The notes: a model not told the origin generated them from the sequence alone. A stretch of DNA of 64,000 nucleotides from Pseudomonas sp. GM48 (GCF_000282335.1 NZ_AKJM01000136.1:1-64000), one strand, 5' to 3'; positions 55,252 to 63,827 are shown, counted from the stretch's first letter. Program-made: numbers and translations.

Positions 55252-56145
55252 ATGAAGACTCCAAAACGCATTGAACCCCTGATCGAGGACGGTCTGGTCG
55301 ACGAGGTGCTGCGCCCACTCATGAGTGGTAAAGAAGCAGCTGTTTATGTGGTGCGCTGCGGTAACCAGTTACGTTGCGCGAAGGTTTACAAGGAGGCGAA
55401 CAAACGCAGTTTCCGTCAGGCGGCCGAGTACCAGGAAGGCCGCAAGGTGCGCAACAGCCGTCAGGCCCGGGCCATGGCCAAGGGTTCCAAGTTCGGGCGC
55501 AAGGAAACCGAAGACGCCTGGCAGAACGCCGAAGTGGCGGCGTTGTTTCGCCTGGCCAATGCCGGTGTGCGGGTGCCCAAGCCGTATGACTTCCTTGAAG
55601 GCGTGCTGCTCATGGAGCTGGTGGCCGACGAGTACGGTGATGCCGCGCCACGTCTGAATGATGTGGTGCTGGAGCCGGATCAGGCTCGCGAGTATCACGC
55701 GTATCTGATTTCCCAGATCGTGCTGATGCTGTGTACCGGCCTGGTGCACGGCGACTTGTCCGAATTCAATGTGCTGCTGACACCGACCGGCCCGGTGATC
55801 ATCGACCTGCCGCAAGCGGTGGACGCGGCGGGCAACAACCACGCGTTCAGCATGCTGGAGCGTGACGTGGGCAACATGGCGTCCTACTTCGGGCGGTTTG
55901 CGCCGGAGTTGAAGAAGACCAAGTACGCCAAGGAAATGTGGGCCTTGTACGAGGCTGGCACCTTGCACCCGGCCAGCGTCCTGACCGGCGAGTTCGCCGA
56001 ATCGGAAGATCTGGCCGACGTGGGCGGCATCATGCGCGAAATCGAGGCCGCACGCCTGGATGAAGAACGCAAGCAAGCGGCACGCGCGGCGGACGATGCT
56101 CCACCGGGCAAGACCGAAGAGCCGCCTCCACCGTGGATGCAGTGA
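55252..56145 (+). CDS. RIO-type serine protein kinase
   Basis: A 297-residue atypical protein kinase of the RIO1-like family found in Pseudomonas. The ATP-binding Lys lies in LRCAKVYKEANKRSFRQA (about 49). The catalytic loop is GLVHGDLSEFNVLLT (about 166; H-x-D-x4-N), and the metal-binding Asp is in VIIDLPQAVDAAGNN (about 184). The C-terminal tail is acidic and Pro-rich (PPGKTEEPPPPWMQ). Eukaryotic and archaeal RIO1 act in small-subunit ribosome maturation; the bacterial target is unsettled. A strong terminator follows. Confidence 0.92.
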   Translation: MKTPKRIEPLIEDGLVDEVLRPLMSGKEAAVYVVRCGNQLRCAKVYKEANKRSFRQAAEYQEGRKVRNSRQARAMAKGSKFGRKETEDAWQNAEVAALFRLANAGVRVPKPYDFLEGVLLMELVADEYGDAAPRLNDVVLEPDQAREYHAYLISQIVLMLCTGLVHGDLSEFNVLLTPTGPVIIDLPQAVDAAGNNHAFSMLERDVGNMASYFGRFAPELKKTKYAKEMWALYEAGTLHPASVLTGEFAESEDLADVGGIMREIEAARLDEERKQAARAADDAPPGKTEEPPPPWMQ

Positions 56146-56151
56146 TCGGAT

Positions 56152-56178
56152 AAAAAACCGGCTTCGGCCGGTTTTTTT
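56152..56178 (+). terminator. Terminator after the RIO kinase gene
   Basis: An 11-pair stem (AAAAAACCGGC / GCCGGTTTTTT) with a TTCG tetraloop, six bases after the stop. Confidence 0.95.
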
Positions 56179-56211
56179 GTGGGTGCCTGCTTCCAGACAC
56201 AGGAGAACTAA

Positions 56212-56302
56212 TGTGGGAGCGGGCTTGCTCGCGAAGGCGTCGTATCAGTAGACATCAATGTTGCATGACACACCGCCTTCGCGAGCAAGCCCGCTCCCAC
56301 AG
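56212..56302. repeat. REPIN (twin of the one at 59211)
   Basis: Arms at 56212-56235 and 56278-56302. The spacer, with GACATCAATGTTGCATGACA, is nearly identical to that of the REPIN at 59211-59301. The two flank the copA-cueR operon. Confidence 0.92.
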
Positions 56303-56316
56303 GGAATAGCCTGCGA

Positions 56317-56730
56317 TCAGGCTCGGGCCGGGGTGGCACAGCACCCCGACTCCAGATTCTTCAGGATCGGACAATCCGGCCGATGATCGCCCTGACAGTG
56401 CTCAACCAGATCCTGCAATGTATCGCGCAATTGCCCCAGTTCACGGATCTTCTGGTTCAACTCATCGATATGCTGGCGGGCCAAAGCCTTCACATCGGCG
56501 CTGGCGCGTTGGCGGTCTTGCCAGAGCGTCAACAACTTGCCGACTTCCTCCAGGGAAAACCCCAGGTCCCGCGAGCGCTTGATGAACGCCAGCGTGTGCA
56601 GGTCATCATCGCCGTACACCCGGTAACCGCTGTCGGTGCGATGGGCCGCCTTGAGCAGGCCAATGGACTCGTAGTAACGGATCATCTTTGCGCTCAGGCC
56701 ACTGTGGCGGGCCGCTTGGCCGATGTTCAT
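56317..56730 (-). CDS. cueR: Cu(I)-responsive MerR-type regulator
   Basis: A 137-residue MerR-family activator of copper export genes. The N-terminal winged helix reads [27 protein letters not shown] long dimerisation helix (about 75-108) is followed by the metal-binding loop CQGDHRPDC (Cys 112 and about 120), as in CueR, and a C-terminal Cys pair (GCCATP). Its ATG overlaps the copA stop by four bases, so it is co-expressed with the pump. The sites at 59150-59180 and 59781-59811 are the probable operators. Confidence 0.95.
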   Translation of the reverse strand: MNIGQAARHSGLSAKMIRYYESIGLLKAAHRTDSGYRVYGDDDLHTLAFIKRSRDLGFSLEEVGKLLTLWQDRQRASADVKALARQHIDELNQKIRELGQLRDTLQDLVEHCQGDHRPDCPILKNLESGCCATPARA

Positions 56731-59120
56731 CGGTTGTCCTCCAGGTCCTTGGGTTTCCAGGTTTTCAACAGTAGCGCATTGCTCACCACGCTGACGCTCG
56801 ACAACGCCATGGCCGCACCGGCCAGCACCGGGTTGAGCACGCCAAACACCGCGAGCGGAATGCCGATCAGGTTATAGACGAAGGCCCAGAACAGATTCTG
56901 GCGGATTTTTGCATAGGTCTTGCGGCTGATCTCCAGCGCTGCTGGCACCAGTCGCGGATCGCCGCGCATCAGGGTAATGCCGGCCGCGTGCATGGCGACG
57001 TCGGTGCCGCCACCCATGGCGATGCCGATATCGGCGGCGGCCAGTGCCGGGGCGTCGTTGATGCCGTCGCCGACCATCGCCACCACAGCGGTTTTTTTCA
57101 ACGCGGCGACCGTGGCGGCTTTGTCCGCCGGCAGCACTTCGGCATGCACATCGTGGATGCCCAGCGCCTCGGCCACCACGTTGGCGCTGCCACGATTATC
57201 ACCGGTCAGCAGGTGGCTGCTGATGTTTCGTGCGCTCAGTTGTTGCACCGCTTGCAACGCGCCGGGCTTGAGGGTGTCACCGAAGGCGAACAGGCCCAGC
57301 ACGCGTGGCTCGGGTTTTTGTTCGATCAGCCAGGACAAGGTCCGGCCTTCGCTTTCCCACTCGATCGCCGAGTCGGCCAACGGCCCGGCGTTCAGGCCGT
57401 TGTCTTCCAGCAGGCGCCGATTGCCCAAGGCCAAGCGACGGCCCTCGAGGCTGCCGGCGATGCCACGCCCGGTCAGGGACTGGCTGTCGCTGACATCGGC
57501 CACCGTCAAATGGCGTTCGGCACAGGCATCCAGAACAGCCTTGGCCAGCGGATGCTCACTGCCGCGTTGCAGGGCGCCGGCCAATTGCAGCAGGCTGGCT
57601 TCATCACCGTCGATGGCACTTAGATGAGCGATGCGCGGGGCGCCGGAGGTCAGGGTGCCGGTTTTGTCGAACACCACTGCGCTGACTTCATGGGCACGTT
57701 CCAGTGCTTCAGCGTCCTTGATCAGAATCCCGTAGCGTGCCGCCACGCCGGTGCCGGCCATGATCGCCGTCGGTGTGGCCAGGCCCAGGGCGCACGGGCA
57801 GGCGATCACCAGCACCGCCACGGCGTTGATCAGTGCGGTTTCCATCGGCGCACCATACAGCCACCAGCCGATCAGGGTTGCCAAGGCAATCAACAGCACG
57901 ACAGGCACGAATACCTGGCTGACTTTATCCACCAGTTTCTGGATCGGCGCTTTTGCGGCCTGGGCGTCTTCTACCAGACGGATGATCCGCGCCAGCACGG
58001 TTTCCGCTCCGAGGGCCTGGGTACGCACCAGCAACCGGCCTTCACCGTTGATCGCACCGCCGGTGACTTTGTCGCCGGGCTGCTTGGGCACCGGCAGGCT
58101 CTCGCCGCTGATCAGGGCTTCGTCGGCGTGGCTCTGGCCTTCAACCACTTCGCCGTCCACCGGGAAGCGTTCGCCAGGTTTGACCATCACCAGATCATTG
58201 AGGCGCAGCGCACTGATGGCGACTTCTTGTTCGCGGCCATCGATCACCTGAATCGCCCGTTCCGGACGCAAGGCTTCGAGGGCGCGAATGGCGCTGGCGG
58301 TCTGGCGCTTGGCGCGGCTTTCCAGGTATTTGCCCAGCAGCACCAGGGCAATCACCACCGCCGAGGCTTCGAAATACAGATGCGGCATGCGCCCGGCGGC
58401 GGTGGCCCATTCATACACGCTCAAGCCATAACCGGCGCTGGTGCCCAGGGCCACCAGCAAATCCATGTTGCCGGCCCCGGCGCGCACGGCTTTCCACGCG
58501 GCGACGTAAAACCGTGCGCCGAAGATGAATTGCACCGGCGTGGCCAAGGCGAACTGCACCCAGGCCGGGAGCATCCAGTGCACGCCGAATGGCTGTAGCA
58601 ACATCGGCAACACCAGCGGCAAGGCGAGGGCAATGGCGATGATCAAGGCCAGGCGTTCGCGATGCAGGCGCTGTTGCTGATTGTCGGTGGGTGGGTGTTC
58701 GGTTTCCCGGACGGTGGCGGTGTAGCCAGCCTTGGCCACCGCTGCGATCAAGGTTTGCGGATCGATCTGGCCGAGCAGCTCAAGGTGGGCGCGTTCGTTG
58801 GCCAGGTTGACGCTGACGCTTTTCACTCCCGCCACCTTGCCCAGCGCACGCTCGACGCGACCGACGCAGGATGCGCAGGTCATGCCGTCGATGCTCAATT
58901 CCAGATTCTGTTGCGGCACGCTGTAGCCGGCCTTGGCCACGGCATCCATCAGGGCCGGCAGACTGTCACTGGGCGCTTGCACCCGCGCCTGTTCAGTGGC
59001 GAGGTTGACGCTGACGGCACTGGCGCCAATGACTTTGCTCAAGGCGCGCTCGACACGCCCGGCGCAACTGGCGCAGGTCATGCCGGCAATCGGCAGGTCG
59101 AACGTGGTGGATTCGGACAT
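56727..59120 (-). CDS. copA: Copper-exporting P1B-type ATPase
   Basis: A 797-residue Cu(I)-exporting inner-membrane ATPase. Two N-terminal heavy-metal domains have [15 protein letters not shown] (about 12) and [15 protein letters not shown] (about 80). Eight membrane helices include the transport motif [13 protein letters not shown] (CPC). Further signatures are the LISGESLPV loop, the phosphorylated Asp in [12 protein letters not shown], the HP motif in [10 protein letters not shown] and [16 protein letters not shown]. The ATG at 59120 has GGGAG upstream; a GTG lies at 59129. First gene of copA-cueR. Confidence 0.97.
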   Translation of the reverse strand: MSESTTFDLPIAGMTCASCAGRVERALSKVIGASAVSVNLATEQARVQAPSDSLPALMDAVAKAGYSVPQQNLELSIDGMTCASCVGRVERALGKVAGVKSVSVNLANERAHLELLGQIDPQTLIAAVAKAGYTATVRETEHPPTDNQQQRLHRERLALIIAIALALPLVLPMLLQPFGVHWMLPAWVQFALATPVQFIFGARFYVAAWKAVRAGAGNMDLLVALGTSAGYGLSVYEWATAAGRMPHLYFEASAVVIALVLLGKYLESRAKRQTASAIRALEALRPERAIQVIDGREQEVAISALRLNDLVMVKPGERFPVDGEVVEGQSHADEALISGESLPVPKQPGDKVTGGAINGEGRLLVRTQALGAETVLARIIRLVEDAQAAKAPIQKLVDKVSQVFVPVVLLIALATLIGWWLYGAPMETALINAVAVLVIACPCALGLATPTAIMAGTGVAARYGILIKDAEALERAHEVSAVVFDKTGTLTSGAPRIAHLSAIDGDEASLLQLAGALQRGSEHPLAKAVLDACAERHLTVADVSDSQSLTGRGIAGSLEGRRLALGNRRLLEDNGLNAGPLADSAIEWESEGRTLSWLIEQKPEPRVLGLFAFGDTLKPGALQAVQQLSARNISSHLLTGDNRGSANVVAEALGIHDVHAEVLPADKAATVAALKKTAVVAMVGDGINDAPALAAADIGIAMGGGTDVAMHAAGITLMRGDPRLVPAALEISRKTYAKIRQNLFWAFVYNLIGIPLAVFGVLNPVLAGAAMALSSVSVVSNALLLKTWKPKDLEDNR

Positions 59121-59149
59121 CGGTCGCACTCCCTGTAGTAGATGACCAC

Positions 59150-59180
59150 AGGATCAACCTTGCCATGCTGGCAAGGTCAA
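59150..59180 (-). promoter_or_regulatory. CueR-type operator/promoter of copA-cueR
   Basis: On the minus strand TTGACC (59180-59175) and GATCCT (59155-59150) are separated by a 19-base spacer, the overlong spacing typical of MerR-family promoters. The perfect dyad ACCTTGCCA-N3-TGGCAAGGT (59157-59177) fills the spacer. It lies about 30 bases before the copA start. Confidence 0.85.
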
Positions 59181-59210
59181 GCACCAATCTGAAACGTGCC
59201 ACTGATCCCT

Positions 59211-59301
59211 TGTGGGAGCGGGCTTGCTCGCGAAAGCGTCGTGTCAGTCGACATCAATGTTGCATGACACTCCGCCTTCGCGAGCAAGCCCGCTCCCACA
59301 G
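59211..59301. repeat. REPIN (twin of the one at 56212)
   Basis: Arms at 59211-59234 and 59277-59301. It lies between the copA promoter and the 3' end of the small secreted-protein gene. Its spacer differs from its twin at only a few bases. Confidence 0.92.
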
Positions 59302-59309
59302 GGGGGGTG

Positions 59310-59693
59310 TCAGTAACCCAGCCCTGCACGCTTCAGATACATCCCTTCCTGTGTCATCGCGATCCGGTACTTGAGCACATCTCCGGCCTTGAGCTGGATA
59401 TCCTGCGAACCCGGCGCGAGCATGCCCGGATTGCAACCCGGCACCTGGCCCGGCAGCAATTTGAGTCGCAGCGACACTTTGCCTGGCGGCAGGTTGAACG
59501 AGGTGCTCTGCTCCTGAAACAGCCGCGCCGCCAGTTGATCCTGGATGTACACACCGATTTCGCAACTGGTCGCAACTTCCAGGCGCTCGCGGGAAATGAT
59601 CAGCACGCCATAATCCTGACCGGCAGCATTGACCGAAGGCACGGCGGCGAAAAGGCTGAGAAAGCCAAACAGGCTGAAAACTGACCAGCGCAT
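59310..59693 (-). CDS. Small secreted hypothetical protein in the copper locus
   Basis: A 127-residue protein. The ATG at 59693 has AGGAGA six bases upstream. A signal peptide (MRWSVFSLFGFLSLFAAVPSVNAAG, cleavage near NA-AG) precedes a mature domain of about 103 residues. That domain has two Cys (ATSCEIGVY and VPGCNPGM) that could form a disulfide, and it looks beta-rich (KVSLRLKLLPG, KYRIAMTQEGMYL). I do not recognise the family. It sits between copA and copZ and is divergent from copZ, but no CueR-type dyad faces it, so a copper role is only a guess. Confidence 0.72.
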   Translation of the reverse strand: MRWSVFSLFGFLSLFAAVPSVNAAGQDYGVLIISRERLEVATSCEIGVYIQDQLAARLFQEQSTSFNLPPGKVSLRLKLLPGQVPGCNPGMLAPGSQDIQLKAGDVLKYRIAMTQEGMYLKRAGLGY

Positions 59694-59780
59694 GGCTGAA
59701 TCTCCTGAGTTCGAGTCATTGATGGACGCAGCTTGGCCGAGCCCCGCGTCGATTGCCAGCCCGGCAGCAATCTTCAGAAC

Positions 59781-59811
59781 TTGACCTTGCCATGGTGGCA
59801 AGCTCGAAACT
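59781..59811 (+). promoter_or_regulatory. CueR-type operator/promoter of copZ
   Basis: TTGACC (59781-59786), a 19-base spacer and GAAACT (59806-59811). The spacer holds ACCTTGCCA-N3-TGGCAAGCT (59784-59804), identical to the copA box apart from the central bases and one arm mismatch. It lies 30 bases before the copZ start. Confidence 0.82.
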
Positions 59812-59840
59812 GGGTTCAACCTCGGAAAAGGAGTCATCCC

Positions 59841-60038
59841 ATGCAAGTGTTCAACGTTGAAGGCATGTCTTGTGGCCATTGCGTCAAGGCCATCACTCAG
59901 GCGGTCCAGGCCAAAGACCCGGCGGCCAGTGTGCGGGTCGATCTGGCAGCCAGGGAGGTCGGAGTCGAAAGTGCGCTGAGCGCCGAGCAAGTGATCGAAG
60001 CGATCAGCGAAGAGGGTTACGGCGTCAAATTGGCCTGA
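59841..60038 (+). CDS. copZ: Copper chaperone (heavy-metal-associated domain)
   Basis: A 65-residue cytosolic Cu(I) chaperone, a single HMA domain with the metal site GMSCGHCVKAI (Cys 11 and 14). It begins MQVFNVEG and ends EEGYGVKLA with the usual loop Tyr. The ATG at 59841 has AAAGGAG seven bases upstream; the open frame continues to 59733 but has no better start. It probably delivers copper to CopA or CueR. It has its own CueR-type promoter. Confidence 0.95.
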   Translation: MQVFNVEGMSCGHCVKAITQAVQAKDPAASVRVDLAAREVGVESALSAEQVIEAISEEGYGVKLA

Positions 60039-60128
60039 TTTTAATAGTTAGCGAGCTATCTTAATGTTCAAGGCGTCCATGCGCGGCTAGACTGTCGGCC
60101 TGCCGACTTCTGCCCCACTGGATGCCTG

Positions 60129-61325
60129 ATGAACTTCCGTACCATTCTGATTCTCGGCGCCTTGAGCGCTTTCGGTCCGCTGGCGATCGATTTCTATCTG
60201 CCGGCTTTCCCGGCCATGGCACTGGCCTTCGGGACGGACGAAAATCACGTTCAGATGACGTTGGCGGCATATTTCCTCGGCTTGTCGATTGGCCAACTGG
60301 CTTATGGCCCGGTGGCGGATCGTTTCGGACGGCGTATTCCCTTGCTCACCGGCGTCGGTTTGTTTACCGCCGCCTCCCTGGCGTGTGCCTATGCACCGAA
60401 CCTGGAATGGCTGATCGGTGCGCGCTTCATCCAGGCCTTGGGCGGCTGCGCGGGGATGGTGATTTCCCGGGCGGTGGTCAGCGACAAATGTGATGCCGTG
60501 GGTTCGGCGAAAGTCTTTTCGCAGTTGATGCTGGTGATGGGGCTGGCGCCTATACTTGCGCCATTGCTGGGTGGGTTGCTGGTCAACACCACAGGCTGGC
60601 AATCGATCTTCCTGGCCTTGACCGGGTTCAGTGCGTTGGCGGGGCTGGCGGTGGCGACGGGATTGCCGGAAAGCCTGCCGGCCCACATACCGCGCCAACC
60701 GCTGTCGGGCGCGCTGCGTCAGTACGGTCGGTTGCTGGCCGACCCGATATTTCTTGGCCACGCCTTGACCGGGGGTATCGCCATCGCCGGGATGTTTGCC
60801 TACATCGCCGGTTCACCCTTCATCATCATCAAGCTCTACGGCGTTCCGGCCGAGCATTTCGGCTGGTTGTTTGGCACCAATGCGGCGGGCTTCATTCTGG
60901 TGGCGCAGGTCAACGCGCGTCTGCTGGCCAAACGTGGCCCGACATTCTTGTTGGCGCGCGCGGTGTGGGTTTATCTCGCGGCCGGTCTGAGCCTGCTCGC
61001 TGTCAGCTCTCTGCACACGGCCCACCTGTGGCCGCTGCTGATTCCATTGTTCATCTGTATTTCCAGCCTCGGTTGCATCAGCCCCAACGCCGCAGCCTGC
61101 GCAATGAGCGGGCAGGGCGCACGTGCCGGCAGCGCATCGGCGCTGCTCGGTTGCCTGCAGTTCAGCGTGGCTGCCGGAGCCTCCGCGCTGGTGGGTGTTT
61201 TGCACGACGGCAGCGCTGTGCCGATGGCCATGGTCATCAGCCTGTGTGGAATTCTGGTGGTGAGCGCGGCGATGCTTACCCGGCGTTTGCAAAATGCCCG
61301 GGCGCTGGCACAAGCGCAGGTTTGA
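60129..61325 (+). CDS. Bcr/CflA family multidrug efflux MFS transporter
   Basis: A 398-residue, 12-helix major facilitator of the Bcr/CflA group. Visible are the N-terminal ILGALSAFGPLAIDFYLPAFP, motif A GPVADRFGRRIPLL (about 62), IQALGGCAGMVISRAVVSD (about 100), and the second-half SSLGCISPNAAACAMSG. Members export bicyclomycin, chloramphenicol or sulfonamides by proton antiport; the natural substrate here is unknown. It is convergent with the 57-residue gene. Confidence 0.92.
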   Translation: MNFRTILILGALSAFGPLAIDFYLPAFPAMALAFGTDENHVQMTLAAYFLGLSIGQLAYGPVADRFGRRIPLLTGVGLFTAASLACAYAPNLEWLIGARFIQALGGCAGMVISRAVVSDKCDAVGSAKVFSQLMLVMGLAPILAPLLGGLLVNTTGWQSIFLALTGFSALAGLAVATGLPESLPAHIPRQPLSGALRQYGRLLADPIFLGHALTGGIAIAGMFAYIAGSPFIIIKLYGVPAEHFGWLFGTNAAGFILVAQVNARLLAKRGPTFLLARAVWVYLAAGLSLLAVSSLHTAHLWPLLIPLFICISSLGCISPNAAACAMSGQGARAGSASALLGCLQFSVAAGASALVGVLHDGSAVPMAMVISLCGILVVSAAMLTRRLQNARALAQAQV

Positions 61326-61333
61326 GGCCGGAG

Positions 61334-61507
61334 TCAGCCGGCGGCACGCTGCGGGTTGAGGATGGGAATCTGGTGAGGGGCCTGGATGCGGGCTTCAAGG
61401 GTACGCGTGAAAGCGCGAGCTTCTGCTTCACTGCGGAACGTCACAGCATGTTGGTCTAAGCGAACTTGCCACTGGGACTTTGCCAGTTCTTTTATCAGGA
61501 TCTTCAT
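61334..61507 (-). CDS. 57-residue hypothetical protein
   Basis: A small gene on the minus strand. The ATG at 61507 has GAGGA eight bases upstream, and the TGA is at 61334. The product begins MKILIKELAKSQWQVRLDQH and ends in PQRAAG. Composition is basic and polar with no signal or membrane segment. AVTFRSEAEARAFTRTLEARI looks like one amphipathic helix. It lies eight bases from the convergent Bcr/CflA stop. Four tandem 14-base repeats sit directly upstream. I know no family for it. Confidence 0.65.
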   Translation of the reverse strand: MKILIKELAKSQWQVRLDQHAVTFRSEAEARAFTRTLEARIQAPHQIPILNPQRAAG

Positions 61508-61518
61508 AACTGAATTCC

Positions 61519-61575
61519 TCTCGTAAAAGATGTCTCGTAAAAGACATCACGCAAAAGATTGCCTCGCAGGAGATT
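61519..61575. repeat. Tandem 14-base repeats upstream of the 57-residue gene
   Basis: Four head-to-tail units: TCTCGTAAAAGATG (61519), TCTCGTAAAAGACA (61533), TCACGCAAAAGATTG (61547) and CCTCGCAGGAGATT (61562). The first two differ at two positions and the rest progressively decay. They overlap the leader or promoter of the small minus-strand gene. Confidence 0.8.
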
Positions 61576-61681
61576 CGATTGTAGTCCTGAATACGAGCAC
61601 CATTGTGACAAGGGTCAACTGTCGGACTGACGGTTTGTAACTAAAAAAAACACGGCTTTTCGAGGGCGCCCACAAGGGCTG

Positions 61682-61709
61682 TCTGCGACCGGGGCTTCCC
61701 GGTCGCAGA
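61682..61709 (-). terminator. Strong hairpin downstream of the dehydrogenase gene
   Basis: A perfect 12-pair stem (TCTGCGACCGGG / CCCGGTCGCAGA) with a GCTT loop, 49 bases after the alcohol dehydrogenase stop. The T-tract is absent next to it, but a run of eight T on the minus strand follows 30 bases further on. Confidence 0.6.
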
Positions 61710-61758
61710 TGGAAAACAGCAGAGGGCGATGAAATCAGCGATGGTTTTTTTCAGCGCT

Positions 61759-62772
61759 TCAGAACCCTTCCAGCACAATCTTGCCCTTGGCTTTACCGCT
61801 CTCCAGCAGGGCGTGGGCACGGCGCAAATTGGCCGCGTTGATCGTGCCGAAGTGTTCGCCAACCGTGGTTTTCAGTGTGCCGGCGTCGATCAGCCAGGCG
61901 ACGCGATTGAGCAGGTTGTGCTGTTCGATCATGTCTGCAGTTTCAAACAGCGAGCGGGTGTACATGAACTCCCAGTGCAGTGACAGGCTCTTGCGTTTGA
62001 GCTTGGTCACGTCCAGCGCCTTGGGGTCATCGATCAGCGCGAGCTTGCCCTGAGGTGCCAATGCCTCGACCAATTGATCCAGGTGCTGGTCGGTCTGGGT
62101 CAGGCTGGCGACGTGGGTCACCTGGTCCACACCGGCACGCTTGAGTGCTTCGCTCAGTGGCTGGCTATGGTCGATCACCAGATCGGCACCCAGCTCCTTC
62201 ACCCAGCTTTGGGTCTGCGCACGCGAAGCGGTACCGATGACTTTCAGGGCAGTCAACTGGTGAGCCAGCTGCGTGAGAATCGAGCCCACGCCACCTGCCG
62301 CGCCGACGATCAACAGGCTCTGGCCTTCGTCGGTTTTGCCTTCGCGCACTTGCAGGCGTTCGAACAACAGTTCCCACGCCGTGATCGCGGTGAGCGGCAG
62401 GGCGGCGGCCTCGGCGAAACCAAGGGTGTTCGGCATGTGGCCGACAATGCGTTCGTCCACCACATGCAATTCGCTGTTGCCGCCCGCACGGGCGATGGAG
62501 CCGGCGTAAAACACCTTGTCGCCGACCGTGAACAGCGTCACGTCACTGCCCACGGCCTTGACCACGCCAGCTACGTCCCAGCCCAGCACCTTGGCCGCAC
62601 CGCCTTCGGGCTGGGCGTTCTGGCGCACCTTGGTGTCCACCGGGTTGACCGAGATGGCTTTGACTTCCACCAGCAAGTCGCGAGGGCCGGCAACCGGCTC
62701 TGGCAGCAAGATGTCTTGCAGGGCTTTGTCATCACTGATCGGTAACGAGGCGTAATAGGCAATGGCTTTCAT
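61759..62772 (-). CDS. Zinc-type alcohol dehydrogenase / quinone oxidoreductase family protein
   Basis: A 337-residue MDR-superfamily oxidoreductase. It has an N-terminal GroES-like domain (about 1-125; VEVKAISVNPVDTKVR, VLGWDVAGVVKAVGSDV) and a Rossmann NADPH domain (about 150-270; LLIVGAAGGVGSILTQLAHQL). It lacks the Cys ligands of true zinc enzymes, so an NADPH:quinone or enone reductase is more likely. It is divergent from a LysR regulator 125 bases away, which probably controls it. Confidence 0.9.
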   Translation of the reverse strand: MKAIAYYASLPISDDKALQDILLPEPVAGPRDLLVEVKAISVNPVDTKVRQNAQPEGGAAKVLGWDVAGVVKAVGSDVTLFTVGDKVFYAGSIARAGGNSELHVVDERIVGHMPNTLGFAEAAALPLTAITAWELLFERLQVREGKTDEGQSLLIVGAAGGVGSILTQLAHQLTALKVIGTASRAQTQSWVKELGADLVIDHSQPLSEALKRAGVDQVTHVASLTQTDQHLDQLVEALAPQGKLALIDDPKALDVTKLKRKSLSLHWEFMYTRSLFETADMIEQHNLLNRVAWLIDAGTLKTTVGEHFGTINAANLRRAHALLESGKAKGKIVLEGF

Positions 62773-62897
62773 GGACGGCTCCTGAACACTAATAAAGAAG
62801 AGATTCGATGAGGCGGATGATTGGCTATTTCTCCTGAAGATAAAACCGGCTAAAAGAGCAGTCTATTTCAATATTTTTTTGATAATCGGTGTTCTTG
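62773..62897. promoter_or_regulatory. Divergent promoter region, dehydrogenase and LysR gene
   Basis: A 125-base AT-rich gap between divergent start codons. Regions of this layout usually hold the LysR binding site and both promoters. I see several T-N11-A matches but none that stands out enough to place the box. Confidence 0.5.
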
Positions 62898-63827
62898 ATG
62901 CTGCGTTTCGATGACTTGCAATTGTTTGTCCGGGCGGCGGACCTGGGCAGTCTGTCGGCCGCCGCGCGAGGCATGGACATGTCGGCGGCGGTAGCCAGCG
63001 CGGCGCTCAAGCGCATCGAACAACAGCTCGGCGCCCGTTTGTTGGCCCGTTCGACCCGCAGCCTGCGCCTGACCGCCGAAGGCGAGGGCTTTCTCGAATA
63101 CGCCCGCGCGGCACTGAGCAATCTGGACGAGGGCCGGCGATTGCTGGCGAGCGGCCAGGACCAGGTCAGCGGGATTCTGCAACTGTCGGCGCCGTCGGAC
63201 TTTGGCCGCAATCTGCTGCTGCCCTGGCTGGACGAGTTTCAACGCGAGCATCCGAAACTTACCGTACGCCTGCTGCTGGGGGACCGCATCGCCGACCTGT
63301 TTCGCCAACCGGTAGACATTGCCTTGCGCTACGGTGAACCGGAGGACTCCAGCCTGGTGGCACTGCCCATCGTCCCACAGAACCGTCGAGTATTGTGCGC
63401 CACTCCCGGCTATCTGGCCCGGCATGGCGAGCCCCGGCATCTGGAGCAACTGGCGCAGCACAATTGCCTGTTGTACATGCTCGGCAGCCGGGTCCACGAT
63501 CACTGGAGTTTTCACGACGGCAAACGCGAAATCAGCCTCACCGTCAGTGGCGATCGCTTCAGTGACGATGCCGATGTCGTGCGCCTGTGGGCTTTGGCGG
63601 GTGTCGGGATCGCTTACAAATCCTGGCTCGATGTCGCCGCCGATGTACTGGCAGGACGCCTGAAAGTGCTGATGCCGGAGCTGCTCTGTGAGCGTGCACC
63701 GCTGAATCTGTTGTGCGCCCATCGCGCACAATTGAGTAAGCCGGTGAAGCTATTGCGTGAAATGCTTGCCAGCCGATGCACCCGATTGAGCAGTCAATTT
63801 CCGGGCTTATCGGATATCGATCATTAG
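62898..63827 (+). CDS. LysR family transcriptional regulator
   Basis: A 309-residue LysR-type regulator. The N-terminal winged helix reads LRFDDLQLFVRAADLGSLSAAARGMDMSAAVASAAL, with the linker helix LEYARAALSNLDEG. The effector domain (about 90-295) contains DIALRYGEPEDSSLVALPI and VVRLWALAGVGIAYKSWLDV. The ATG at 62898 is preferred to a GTG at 62889. It is divergent from the alcohol dehydrogenase, which it probably regulates. Confidence 0.92.
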   Translation: MLRFDDLQLFVRAADLGSLSAAARGMDMSAAVASAALKRIEQQLGARLLARSTRSLRLTAEGEGFLEYARAALSNLDEGRRLLASGQDQVSGILQLSAPSDFGRNLLLPWLDEFQREHPKLTVRLLLGDRIADLFRQPVDIALRYGEPEDSSLVALPIVPQNRRVLCATPGYLARHGEPRHLEQLAQHNCLLYMLGSRVHDHWSFHDGKREISLTVSGDRFSDDADVVRLWALAGVGIAYKSWLDVAADVLAGRLKVLMPELLCERAPLNLLCAHRAQLSKPVKLLREMLASRCTRLSSQFPGLSDIDH

